In this document: one piece after another, positions 33,589 to 44,285 of the stretch | Position numbering within the stretch: the first letter of the stretch is position 1 | Layout: the number at the start of each line of letters is the position of its first letter | Position numbers and translations under genes: made by a program | From: Periplaneta americana | Lineage: Eukaryota; Arthropoda; Insecta; Blattodea; Blattidae | Reading direction: 5' to 3' | Length of the DNA stretch: 64,000 bases | Assembly: GCF_040183065.1 (NCBI RefSeq) | Contig: NC_091128.1 | Span: forward strand, 174,704,168-174,768,167 | Notes under the pieces: model-generated | What the model was told of the DNA's origin: nothing | Databases searched by the model: none | Seen by the model: only the letters and a program-made list of their open reading frames with translations

Positions 33589-34686
33589 ATGGAGAACCTA
33601 CAGCTGATCCTGCAAGCCATCGCGGAACTGAAAAACGACTTAAGTGCAGTAAAAGCAGAAATGAAGAACGATATCAGTGAGGTGAAGAACGATATAAGTG
33701 AAGTGAAAACGGAGATGAAAAGTGACATAAGCGGAGTGAAAGGCGACATAAGCGGAGTTAAAGATGACGTCACTACGCAAATTGAAAGCGTTTCGGCCCA
33801 CGTAGATGGAATTGTCGCCATCGTGAAAGACGAACTCAAAGCCGATTTTGACAACCTAAACCAGAATTTTACAACTATAAACGAGACAGTAGCCGAGTTG
33901 AGACAGGATGTAGACCATTTTGACGGCAAAATACGCGCTCTCGAACGTCGTCAAGAGGAAACGAGTGTGCTGATGGACCAACATGCTGCAGAAAACAAGC
34001 ACATCCTCGCGCTGGTGGATCGCCAGGCTAGAGAACATAAACAGATAGTTGCCGAGGAGGTTCGACGTGCCATGCAAGAAGCGGCCACAGAGTTGAGGAC
34101 TCCATATAGTGGCCCTGCGGAACCATCGCCTTCAGCCAGACATTACAACGTCAAGACGCCGAAGTTCGACGGTACGACGTCTTGGGCGATATTCCGTCGC
34201 CAGTTCGAGGCCATCGCAGAGCACAGTGGGTGGACGCTGGCAGAGAAAACCACTCAGCTGCTGGCCGCGCTTCTGGGACAGGCGTCGGAGATTCTTCACA
34301 GCGTTCCAGAAGATGGGACAGCCGCTGAGATAATGGCGGCCTTGGAGGGACGTTATGGTGACCATCAACTTGCGGCAGCATTCAGGACCCAACTGAAAAC
34401 GAGGGCCCAACAGTCAGGCGAGTCCCTACAAGAATTTGCAATGGCGGTGGAACAACTGGCCCATAAGGCCCTCAGGAGCCTACCTACTGACTTCATCGCT
34501 GGAGAGGCGGCTTACACCTTCGGCAGCGGAGTTCGAGACCCCGAAATCAAACAACAGCTACTCTTGGCAGAGCATCGCACCATCAACGCAACTCTGGCGG
34601 CGGCCCTCAGGATGGAGGCGGCCAAGTCGGCGGCGGGAGTCTCCACCTGCTGGTCCTGCGGCAGATCGGGACACTTGAGGGGGGAC
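33589..34686 (+). CDS. gag: gag polyprotein, truncated in the zinc knuckle
   Basis: The structural protein packages element RNA into cytoplasmic particles. ATG lies 12 bases past the primer site. Residues 1-120 form a coiled coil with 7-residue repeats (EVKNDIS, EVKTEMK, GVKGDIS). The capsid-like region follows (FDGTTSWAIFRRQFEAIAE, then SGESLQEFAMAVEQLAHKAL), as in gypsy-type gag. Near residue 357 a CCHC knuckle (CWSCGRSGHLRGDYC) spans the deletion joint, and the frame then runs 20 codons into LTR sequence to a stop at 34746. The frame is otherwise intact and GC-richer than its surroundings. Confidence 0.85.
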
Positions 34687-34807
34687 TACTGTGTTACTGT
34701 GTGGAGAGCAAATCCCATTGTTGACGGGAGTGAAATTAAATTGTAGAAAGTGAAGAGTTATTGTTGAGATAATAAAATTACATTGTTGTCTAGTATAAAA
34801 CGTTACA
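34687..34807 (+). repeat. 3' LTR remnant
   Basis: Matches 33438-33557 of the 5' LTR with a handful of differences, ending 'cgttaca' before the LINE resumes. The upstream ~640 bp of this LTR is deleted. Confidence 0.85.
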
Positions 34808-35562
34808 TTATATATATTGGCGAGGCCATTAAGAGATGGCAAGATACTATAACGGGGGGTATAAAACTAGGAAATACAGTTTTAAACACAATTTTATTCG
34901 CTGATGATCAGACTATCATAGAAGAAACAGAAGATGAACTACAAATGGCATCCTTCAAATTACAGATTATAATGACAGAATATAACTTGAATATATCTAC
35001 TACGAAGACAAAATCAATGGTCTTTATAGGGAAAAATCCACTTAGATGCAAAATTATTATAAATAATAAAATAATCGAACAAGTATCCAACTACCAATAT
35101 TTAGGGTCTAATGTGACATATAACCAAAACGAAGATATAAATATGAAAGTTCAGACATTTGGGAGAATATGCGGAACCATCAGGAGACACTTACGACAGA
35201 AAACTACAAAAGAAACGCAACTGAAACTTTATAAAGTAGTAGCTACACCAGTCCTAATGTATGGATGCGAAAATTGGACCATAAATAGGAAAGATAAAAG
35301 GAAAATAGAGACTTCGGAAATGAAATTCTTAAGATCAGTTGCAGGGACTACTCTCCTAGACCACAGAAAGAACAATGATATCAGAACAGAGCTGAACATA
35401 TTTAACATGAACAACAGAGTAGAACAACAGAAGAGAAATTGGCATGACCACATAATTAGAATGGATGAAACGCGACTTCCCAAAATAATGCTAAATTATA
35501 AGCCCAAAGGACGTAGAGATGTTGGGCGCCCAAGAACAAGATGGACTGACGATATTCCCTGA
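34808..35562 (+). pseudogene. LINE-D reverse transcriptase, second part
   Basis: The open + frame resumes the RT: YIGEAIKRWQDTITGGIKL, catalytic FADD (ILFADDQTIIEE), YQYLGSNVTYNQNED, YGCENWTINRKDKRKIE and HDHIIRMDETRLP, and it ends GRRDVGRPRTRWTDDIP. The same family at 46287-47378 has the same block order. The 3' untranslated region ends in (GAT)n. Broken by the LTR element, it cannot be functional. Confidence 0.8.
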
Positions 35563-35597
35563 GGACGGAACAGGTCTGAAGGCCTAAACCTGAAAGT

Positions 35598-35645
<48 letters not shown>
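35598..35645 (+). repeat. (GAT)n tail of LINE-D
   Basis: About 16 GAT units follow the LINE 3' end. The antisense relative at 46.2 kb ends in a short (ATG)n too, so this is the family tail. Confidence 0.85.
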
Positions 35646-35649
<4 letters not shown>

Positions 35650-35796
35650 AGAGCTATTTCGTCCAAAATACAACGCTCCCCGGATATAACGAAATGGCAT
35701 ATACGGTACCTTTGATTTGGATATGCGGGTCTTACTATCGTAGGGAAAAATTCCTGTGTATTATTTAACCAATTACTTCGATTTTATGACCTGGTA

Positions 35797-35860
35797 GAGT
35801 GTAAGAGAAGGCCCTATGGCCTTAGCTCTGCCAGTATAAATAAAGAATTATTATTATTAT
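35797..35860 (+). mobile_element. LINE-E 3' end
   Basis: 'gaaggccctatggccttagc' ... 'cagtataaataaagaa' followed by (TTA)n. The same end, inverted, is seen at 44283 and 54465 beside (AAT)n/(TTA)n tracts. Confidence 0.6.
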
Positions 35861-36489
35861 CGATCATATTCGGCAATTCTCCTATCAGTTTGCGTGAACA
35901 CATGTACTGAACGGCACTGAACCACGGTAGCCACGTTATTGTTGGTATCAAAGTTCATAAAGATCATAGACGTGGCGGACTAACCGGACAAGCAGAAACA
36001 CTACGTAATTTAACTTTTCTACACCAGTGTCGCATATCACGTCTCCATGGCTGAATGATGTCTCAGTCAAAGCATTGTGCTTTAAAATCGGTCGCCATTT
36101 TATGTCTATTCAAAAGTATGAAATAAATCTGATGTGGCATGGTTCGTTAAAAGACACTGGCAAAGACTGTTCACGGAAACAGTTTCTCAATCTTCTTTCC
36201 ATCCTCATATATATTTACATACACGCTCATGTGATCTTTGGAATGGAATCAAATTCACACAGCTGTTTGTTATTGCTGTTATTCCGTTAGGCAAATATCA
36301 GCTGTCGGAATAATGTTTCTGCTGTGAAGATCGGTTGACGGCTGAGAGAGCCGTGTAATTCATATAATTGAGTTGTCAGTGTATAATATATTATGGGTTT
36401 TAAAGGTCATAACATATTAAAATAGAGTAAACACTTAATGTGTCATAGAAATACATAATATAAAGCTTGTGCCAATAAAGTTATTTACA
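35861..36489 (+). promoter_or_regulatory. Upstream region of huntingtin; promoter not resolvable
   Basis: No repeats are recognised here, in contrast with the sequence before it. It must hold the HTT 5' UTR and probably the promoter. I see no confident TATA box or initiator. The start context 'ttacaATGG' has A at -3 and G at +4, a strong context. Confidence 0.35.
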
Positions 36490-36578
36490 ATGGCTACTTT
36501 AGATAAATTATTAAAATCCTTAGAATCCCTTAAGTTCCTGCAGTTGTCTCCAGCCCTTTCAGAAGAAACTTCATTAAG
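36490..36578 (+). CDS. htt: huntingtin exon 1
   Basis: Encodes [17 protein letters not shown] then [13 protein letters not shown]. The first 17 residues correspond to the conserved N17 membrane-binding amphipathic helix. A single Gln stands where vertebrates have the polyglutamine and proline runs. The donor is AAG|GTAAAA and the exon ends in phase 2. Confidence 0.93.
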
Positions 36579-39500
36579 GTAAAATACGTTTTAAGTAATT
36601 CAGTTTATCGTATAATTTTTCAGTAACAAAATTACCAACGCTGTCATGCAGTAATAACAGACCTAGATACATATATTTCATACTTGTTAATGACATTTCG
36701 ATACATGATAGTGTTAGAATTTGTTTTGCTTGACATATTCAAAAGATAGTTTGCATACAAAAGATGAATGTAACTCTTACAGAAGGAAAGAGAAGATCGG
36801 CCACTGCCTAGCAATTGCAGATGCTATGTGTCATTCCGGAGTACGTGGGGCACCCAACTTCTCCAATCTCCTTAGTATTGCCATCGAAATACTTCTACAG
36901 CTATGCGATGATCCACACTCAGATGTTCGGATGATAGCCGATGAGAGCTTGAACAGGGTCATCAGGGTAAGTAATTCATTCTTTATATTATTTCTTACAG
37001 CTGTGCAGTTTAGTATAACTCTACAATGACATGACATCTGTGTGTACTTCCAGGCGATGGCAGATAGCAACGTTGTGAAAATACAGGTCGAGCTACATAA
37101 AGAAATAAAGAAGAACGGCAATCCACGTCCTTTGAGGGCTGCGTTGTGGAGATTTGCGGAGCTCTGCCACTTGATTCGGTACAGAGTGAAGATGTTTGTT
37201 TATATGTCATGACATTGCAGTAATATTATTCACCAATAGCGTGTTTAAATAAAATTTCCATTCCATTTTTCAAACTCTTAACTTACCTGCTATTGCTAGA
37301 TACTGAATGAATGAATGAATGAATGAATGAATGAATGAATGAATGAATGAATGAATGAATGAATGAATGAATGAATGAATGAATGAAGCCACTGTGTCCC
37401 ATGAAGGGCTAGGGCCTCCTACAGGAGGGGAAGCTCGGTTGGTGTGGTTTACATGATGAGCTATTTCACGTGAACAATATTTACATTCACATTCACTATG
37501 TGAGATGCACTGGAGTTTTGCTAGATACTATCTGAATAAATGTCTGGCTGTTTAACTAATCTGAATGATTGTTTGTCTGATCTGATTCACTTGAGTTCAG
37601 TGGCGGCTCGTGGGTATTATTAGATTAGATTAGATTAGATCTTTATTAGCCGAATAGAATTACAAGCATTCATGGCGTCGTCAGTACACAAGAAAAATGA
37701 CATAACATACAATATAATACAAAAATAGACTTAATTCTAAATAAATTTAACAGTTTAATATTAAGTGACATGCAAAAAAAAGAGAGAAAAAAAAGAAAAA
37801 AAATATATATATAGGACAAGCTTGATCTTCAGTCTCCACTGTTCTATCTAGTATCTTCTCTTTTTGCTTTCCCCTGTCTTTTCTTCAACTCTGAGTTACC
37901 TGAAACATAAATGGTCAAGGGCAGTATCAAGAAATGTTAAATTCTAAAATTTTAAATTTAGGTATTCATTTGTGCAAAATGGCATATGTGTTAATAAAAT
38001 GTTCTTTACCTCTTTTTTGAATTTTCTTATGTTAAGTTCTTTGATTTTCTGTGGAAGTTTATTATATAAATTGCTGCCTCTATGTGATATGCTGTTAAGA
38101 CTTCTGATAAGCCTGTGGTAATTCAGATGTATGTTTTGGGATGTTCTGGTGTTATACTCATGATAGGTTGAATTTGTTTTAAAGGAATCTATGTTTTGAT
38201 GAATAAAGCACACTGTTTCTAAAATATGTATGCAGGGTACAGGTAAGATTTTTAGTTCTCTGAAAATTTTTATACTTTCAGTCCGAATAGGAACTTTTTT
38301 AATGATTTTGAGTATTCTTTTCTGCAATTTGAGGACTTGTGTCACTTGAATTAAGGGGGGCTGCATACAAAAATAAATCAAGCAACTTACTTTATTTAAA
38401 GATTAGTTTCATGCGCCTTATCTTGTACGTTGTGTTTAAATGAGACAGGCTCATGTCAATAGATTTACTGGCATTTAAAAGAATCCTGCGGACAAAATTC
38501 CGGCACACCGGCGACGCTGATATAACCCCTGCAGTTGCGAGTGTCGTTAAATAAACTATAATTTAATTTTTTATTTGCAGATTTGAACCTTAGAAATATC
38601 TAACTGGCGATGTTGTAGTTGGTTGTATAATATATATACATGATACATCAATAAATGAAAAAAATAACTGAGTCAGAAATTGAATTCAGGATATTCAAGA
38701 GTATGCACCAGGGTGCTTGCCTCATTTATTGCGATGTTAGATGTTTCAGATTCCATTATGGTTTGTAAACATTCCAGCAATGGCTCCTTCTTCTCATGAA
38801 CAACATTTACTGTTCTTATTTTAAATCCATCTTGTTGCCCCAGCTGATGGAATTGTCTTTGAAACATATTAATCTAATACAGACTGTATGGAGATCGAGA
38901 GAAGAAAGCAGGGATACTGGATAAATTATCAAAAAATATGCGAGCCATTGTATTTTGTTTAGCGGCTCTTTCCATTATGAGATTCAACTGATGGGCACTT
39001 AATTCCACATTTCTCCTGAATTGTTTAATTTCTGAACTGAATAGACTGTAAATATTGTACAGAATTAAACACTGTTGCACTTGTTATACTCACAACATTA
39101 AAGAAAATGTATTTAAAACTGCGCGCTACTGACAAACTGCTGCAAATTTTGCAGCGCCTGGAAACTCTGGATTCACGGCAAGGGGAAGCGGGGAGGAGGG
39201 GTAAAACTAACGCGCAAAGCATCCGAGACGAGACTGGCAGCTCCAGGGGAGGAAGTGGCTTCACCCTATAGTCCTTGTCTCTGGTTTCGCTCTGGCAGCG
39301 CCAGGGGAGGAAGTGACTTCACTAACGATTGCTTGCATGTCATTGAGAGCGAAATTTTTTTTAAAATTCGAGTCGCTAAATAGAGACTGTATAATAAATG
39401 TTTTTCATAACATAAAACGAGACAAGAGCCACAAATATCTGGGAGTGCTGCAGCTCCGCAGCCCCTCTTCGAAAGCCGCCCCTGCTTGAGTTAGTTAATG

Positions 39501-42500
39501 ATTGTCTGGCTGTTTAATCTGATGAGTGAATGAATGTGCGATTGACTGATCTAAGTGAATGAATAGATATAGACATGTGTGTAAATGTTGCAGGCCACAG
39601 AAGGGCAAGCCGTACGTGATGAACCTGATCCCTTGCATAATCCACATCGCTCGGCGCACGGAGGAGCCTGTGCAGGAGACCCTTGCAGCCGCCATGCCCA
39701 AGATATTCAAATCTCTGGGAAACTTTACATCCGATAATGACGTGAAGGTTATGAAACTTTCATAATTTTGTATGCTATCAGTAATTTCGCATTATGCATT
39801 AATAAATTAATAGTGTATTGGTTTTCCGTGCTGAAGACCCAGGATCAGTTCTTCGCAATTGTCCACACCTGTGGAGTAACGGTCAGCGCGTCTGGCTGCG
39901 AAACCAGGTGGCCCGGGTTCGAATCCCGGTCGGGGCAAGTTACCTGGTTGAGGTTTTTTCCGGGGTTTTCCCTCAACCCAATACGAGCAAATGCTGGGTA
40001 ACTTTCGGTGCTGGACCCCGGACTCATTTCACCAGCATTATCACTTTCATATCATTCAGGCGCTAAATAACCTAGATGTTGATACAGCGTCGTAAAATAA
40101 CCCAATAAAATAAAAATAAAAAAATTCTTCGCAATTCAAAGTTGAATTTGTGTAGAATGATAAAGTATGGGTAGATTTTCTTAGCATAATAGCTGCTATA
40201 TTCTCTGCCTTTCACAAGGATAAACTAAATGGATCTTTAGTTGGGACTTCCATTTTACCAATATAATATCCACGCACTGAACTATTGCAGTTATATGACA
40301 GAAGTGTCCATTGTTTTGGAGTGGGTCTAGGATCGAATCCTGGTTGAAGTTTTTTGCAGGGTTTTCTCTCAACGTATCCAGAGTTGGGTAACTTTCAATG
40401 CTGGATCCTGGGTTCATTTCACTGTGATCAGCATCTTTATCCATCCTGCCTACTTCCACAGTCAACGTCATCCTATCATATGGGACGAACAGAATCCGAC
40501 GTAATCCTGGTGCTCCAACCTCAGAACAGAATCTTCATTATAATGTATCAAAAAAGTAGAAAGGGGTGCAAATGGTGGCTACACGTCAATATAAGCAACA
40601 TTAACCCTTAAAAGCCTGAATTATTTTTCGTCAAGTTTTTCGTTTATTTCGTTATAGACTAATTAAATGGATGTAATTGAACACAACAATGCTTTTGTTT
40701 TCAATTGTTGAAGCGAATATGTGAAATTACAGGGCGTTACCATATGGTAACGCTAGGTCATTATGTTGTCAAATCTTAAAGCATGAGTTGTTGCCTTATA
40801 ATGACATCTTTCAAGCAATTTATTGAACTTAACTGAACTTTAGCATACAAATAATATATTCATCACTCATTCAGTGTTCTGCCCAAGGTCAGATCATTCA
40901 CTGCAAACCCAGCATTCTCCAATGTTTCCTATCTCCTACCTTCCTGTTTGTCTTCTCGTATGATCCATATATCTTCATGTCGTCTATCATCTGATGTCTT
41001 CTTCTGCTCCGAACTCTTCACCATTCACTCCCGTTCACCATTCCTTCCAGTACATCCTTCAGTAGGCAGTATCTTCTCAGCCAGTGATCCAACCAATTCC
41101 TTTTCCTCTTCCTAATCAGTTTCAGCGTCATTCTTTCTTCACCACTCATTCCAACACGGCTTCATTTCTTATTGTCTGTCCACTTAACACGTTCCATTCT
41201 TCTCCTTATTCACATTTCAAATGCATCTATTTGTTTCTCTTAACTTCGTTGTAATGTCCACGTTTCTGCCCCACACAATACCATACTCCATACAAATGAT
41301 ATAAAAAATACAAAAATAAGAAAATTACTTTCACAATACCTGAACAAATATACATAATAGAATTATTGTCACAAAATACTCGTATGAATAAAACACATTT
41401 TCGTAACATAACGTTTTACATAAATTTTTTGTGTGATTTTCACATATTTCGGTAGTAAGGTAAAACATTTCTTATATGACAAAAAACATAAGCTACATCA
41501 AATTTTGAGGAAGCTGTATGTCGGAAGAGCATTCTCACTAGCACATCGCTGTCTTTTGTTTCCGGATATCGGAATCACTAATGTTGCATTCCATCGTATC
41601 TTATATAATCAGATGTTCTGCGAGTGACGTCCAGAAAGTAAGTTTACCCGGAGCCATTTACAGAAAGAAAACACAATTTCATGAAAAGATTTGTTGGAAC
41701 AGATACAGCAATTGTTGAACTATTTTTCAAAATATATCCCACTCGAACTGAGAGATCTGTCACACCGTGGGAACAACTTTTGTCCCACGTAGAAGTGTCC
41801 CACCTGGAATCGGAACCAGTGTGTGACAGCCATTTGCACCTCTCTGTTGATACCATGGTAACAAGAAGTCTCAATTCAGGTGGAAATATGTTGGAAAAAT
41901 AGCTCAACAATTCCTGTATCTGTTCGAATAAATCTTTCCATAAAATTGTATTTTATTTCTGCAAACGGCCCCAGGGAAACTTACTTTTTGGACACGTCTC
42001 GTAGCTCCAATTTCGCTCTATTTGGAAGTAGACGGTCACCCCTTGCCTTTTGGGATGCTCCCTGACTTCTTCAAATCCCCCATTTGAATTCTAATTCATT
42101 CAATGGTGAGCCAGATCTTCTACTTGGCTGCCAAGCATTTTGTATAGCTACATCTAACAACCATACGAACATGGGCTGAAACAGTTTTTACATAGATAAA
42201 GCGAATTTTTATAATGAAAACAAGATTTGTCACATCTCTGTCTTTAAAAGTCACTCTCTGGAGAAATCGATTGAACTGTTATGATATACTTTTTATCCAC
42301 TTACGTTTCCCTGATGGCACCATTTCCACACATTGCAATGTTGACGGTATCACTCTCTTCCTATCACAGATGACTCTTCAACTTCCTCTTCTTCTATAAA
42401 AGGAATATCGTCTGGTCCACCTATTCTGTCGCTATTAACAACAATAACCCCAGCTTCAGTACTCGGTTTCCTTCCACTTAGGTTGTCCAACATGCCCCCT

Positions 42501-43115
42501 CTACATCTGCAGAGTTCTCGTCAGATACAAAGTTGGGCTTTGGTGGCTGTATGTAGGATGCTCTAATTTTTCGTTTTCTAATTCCAAAAGTATCTCATGC
42601 ACTTTCACACACCTGTTTGTAACATACATTTTGTTACTTGTACTTTCTTGCAACTCCTCCATCTTACTGTTAGTAGCAAGAGAGCGCAAAGAATGAGTGA
42701 CAAAATATTAGCCTAGCGTTACCATATGGTAACGTAAGAAACAATGTATTATATCCACAACAGTGTTACGGATTATAAACTTGTGCTTGATGTACACGAA
42801 TACTCAATCAACAATAAATAAAATACGACAACAAACATTACAATCAAATTAATCAAAGTAACAAATAAATGATGTTACTTCTTGTTGCTCTCCAAAATTG
42901 CTGCTGAGAAAGCAACTTCTAAATCGCGCAGCTGCTCTTGCCCAACTGGTATAATAAATTTGTAATTACATAATGTAATAAGAAAGAACCAATCATGTAG
43001 CTTGGATTCACAAAGAAAAATTCCAGTTTTATTAATTAAGGATGTGTATGAAGCAAGTTATATCCCTTTCTGCACTGCGTTACCATATGGTAACGCTAGG
43101 TTAAAATGGGTTAAC

Positions 43116-43164
<49 letters not shown>

Positions 43165-44235
43165 CAGAACTGGAAAAAAATGTTCTTTATCATACTGTAA
43201 ATGATGCTTCCGTTTATAGTTTACTTTCTTGTACTATTATCCAAAAGACAAACCTAAATGATATCATTTATTATGCATCAAAACAGAAACATGGACTACC
43301 GTTCTTTGGATTACATTTACAAAGCATTCTCAGTAATTCGAAAATTAAGACATTTGATTTTATTTACGAATTGTATGGTTTCACAAATTTACATACAATA
43401 GATATACCTATGCATTTTTGTAATCATTTGTAATATTTTCCTTTTTATGGAAATCAGCATGTAAAAGTAACATTCATTCATTTATTCATAGTTTTCTTTC
43501 ACTGCAAAACCAGCATTATTCAATCATCCCTCGTTTTCCACATTTCACATTTCTCTTAATTCATATATCTTAATCTTGTCTATCATTTAACATCATCTTC
43601 TGCTCCTAACCTTTCAGCTAGTAGCTGATGACCCAGCCAATTCCTTTTCCTCTTCCTAATTAGTTTCAGCATCATTTTTTCTCCCTCTTCCTGCTGCACG
43701 ACATGGCATATTATGATGCACTGCTTATCTGTTACCCATTTCAGCAAGTGCTGACGACCACTGTATACTAGTGTATTGTGAAACGCTTCTTTATATTATA
43801 TTTCAACTAAATTGTGACTATAATTGAGACTTTATAGTACTATTAAGATTTTTTTTCTAGCTGTGAAACGATATACAAATACCATGGAATGTAAATAAAT
43901 ACCGGTACAATACAATGTGCAATAGGAGGAATCACTGTTTTTTTTTACTGTAAGAAGGACGTGATAGGGACTTTAGGTTTTTCATACGTAGTTTTACGAT
44001 ACTTTAAATATTCAGTAAAGACCCCGAAGGGAAAGAGTATGCTTACTTTTTTTTTAAATGTTAATAGAGGAGGACTTATGCAAGGAAAATAAAAAAATAT
44101 GCCCTAAAATCTTGGGGGAAGGAGGGAAATTACTCCTTAGATCGATGCCATCTCTATGCAGATCACGATGCTATATCCTGCTGCATCTTATACTGACCTG
44201 AAGATCGCGTTACTGTAATAATAATAATAATAATA

Positions 44236-44285
<50 letters not shown>

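Larger units (their letters stand above)
32794..34807 (+). mobile_element. LTR retrotransposon, internally deleted (5' LTR-gag-3' LTR end)
   Basis: A 764 bp 5' LTR (TG...CA), a primer-binding site, a gag ORF and a 121 bp remnant of the 3' LTR make up the insert. All of protease-polymerase and most of the 3' LTR are gone. The deletion joins the gag zinc knuckle to the LTR at a short shared 'actgtg'. It sits inside the LINE-D RT. A clean target duplication is not evident. Confidence 0.88.
37598..39484 (-). mobile_element. hAT transposon with exact 8 bp TSD, in HTT intron 3
   Basis: The ends are CAGTGGCGGCTCGTGGG and the complement of CAGGGGCGGCTTTCG. The 8 bp duplication 'cttgagtt' is exact at 37590-37597 and 39485-39492. 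A degenerate transposase lies on the minus strand (38673-39080). LINE-F (37617-38390) and a SINE-A piece (38428-38560) are nested inside. Confidence 0.9.
40605..43110 (-). mobile_element. piggyBac-type element in HTT intron 4
   Basis: TTAA flanks both ends (40601-40604, 43111-43114), and the termini CCCTTAAAAG and CCCATTTTAA are inverted. The palindrome GCGTTACCATATGGTAACGC lies near each end (40734-40753, 43077-43096), with a third copy at 42716-42734 just upstream of the transposase start. A broken minus-strand piggyBac transposase supports the call. LINE-B (40866-41280) and a MITE (41628-41999) are nested inside. Confidence 0.8.

Noticed and set aside
32794-34807. Host gene with a coiled-coil/zinc-knuckle protein
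   Set aside because: The LTRs, the tRNA-Leu primer site and the interruption of a LINE show it is a retrotransposon.
43002-43433. 143-codon + ORF containing a Lys run
   Set aside because: The Lys run is a poly-A tract beside the piggyBac end; the flanks are motif-free.
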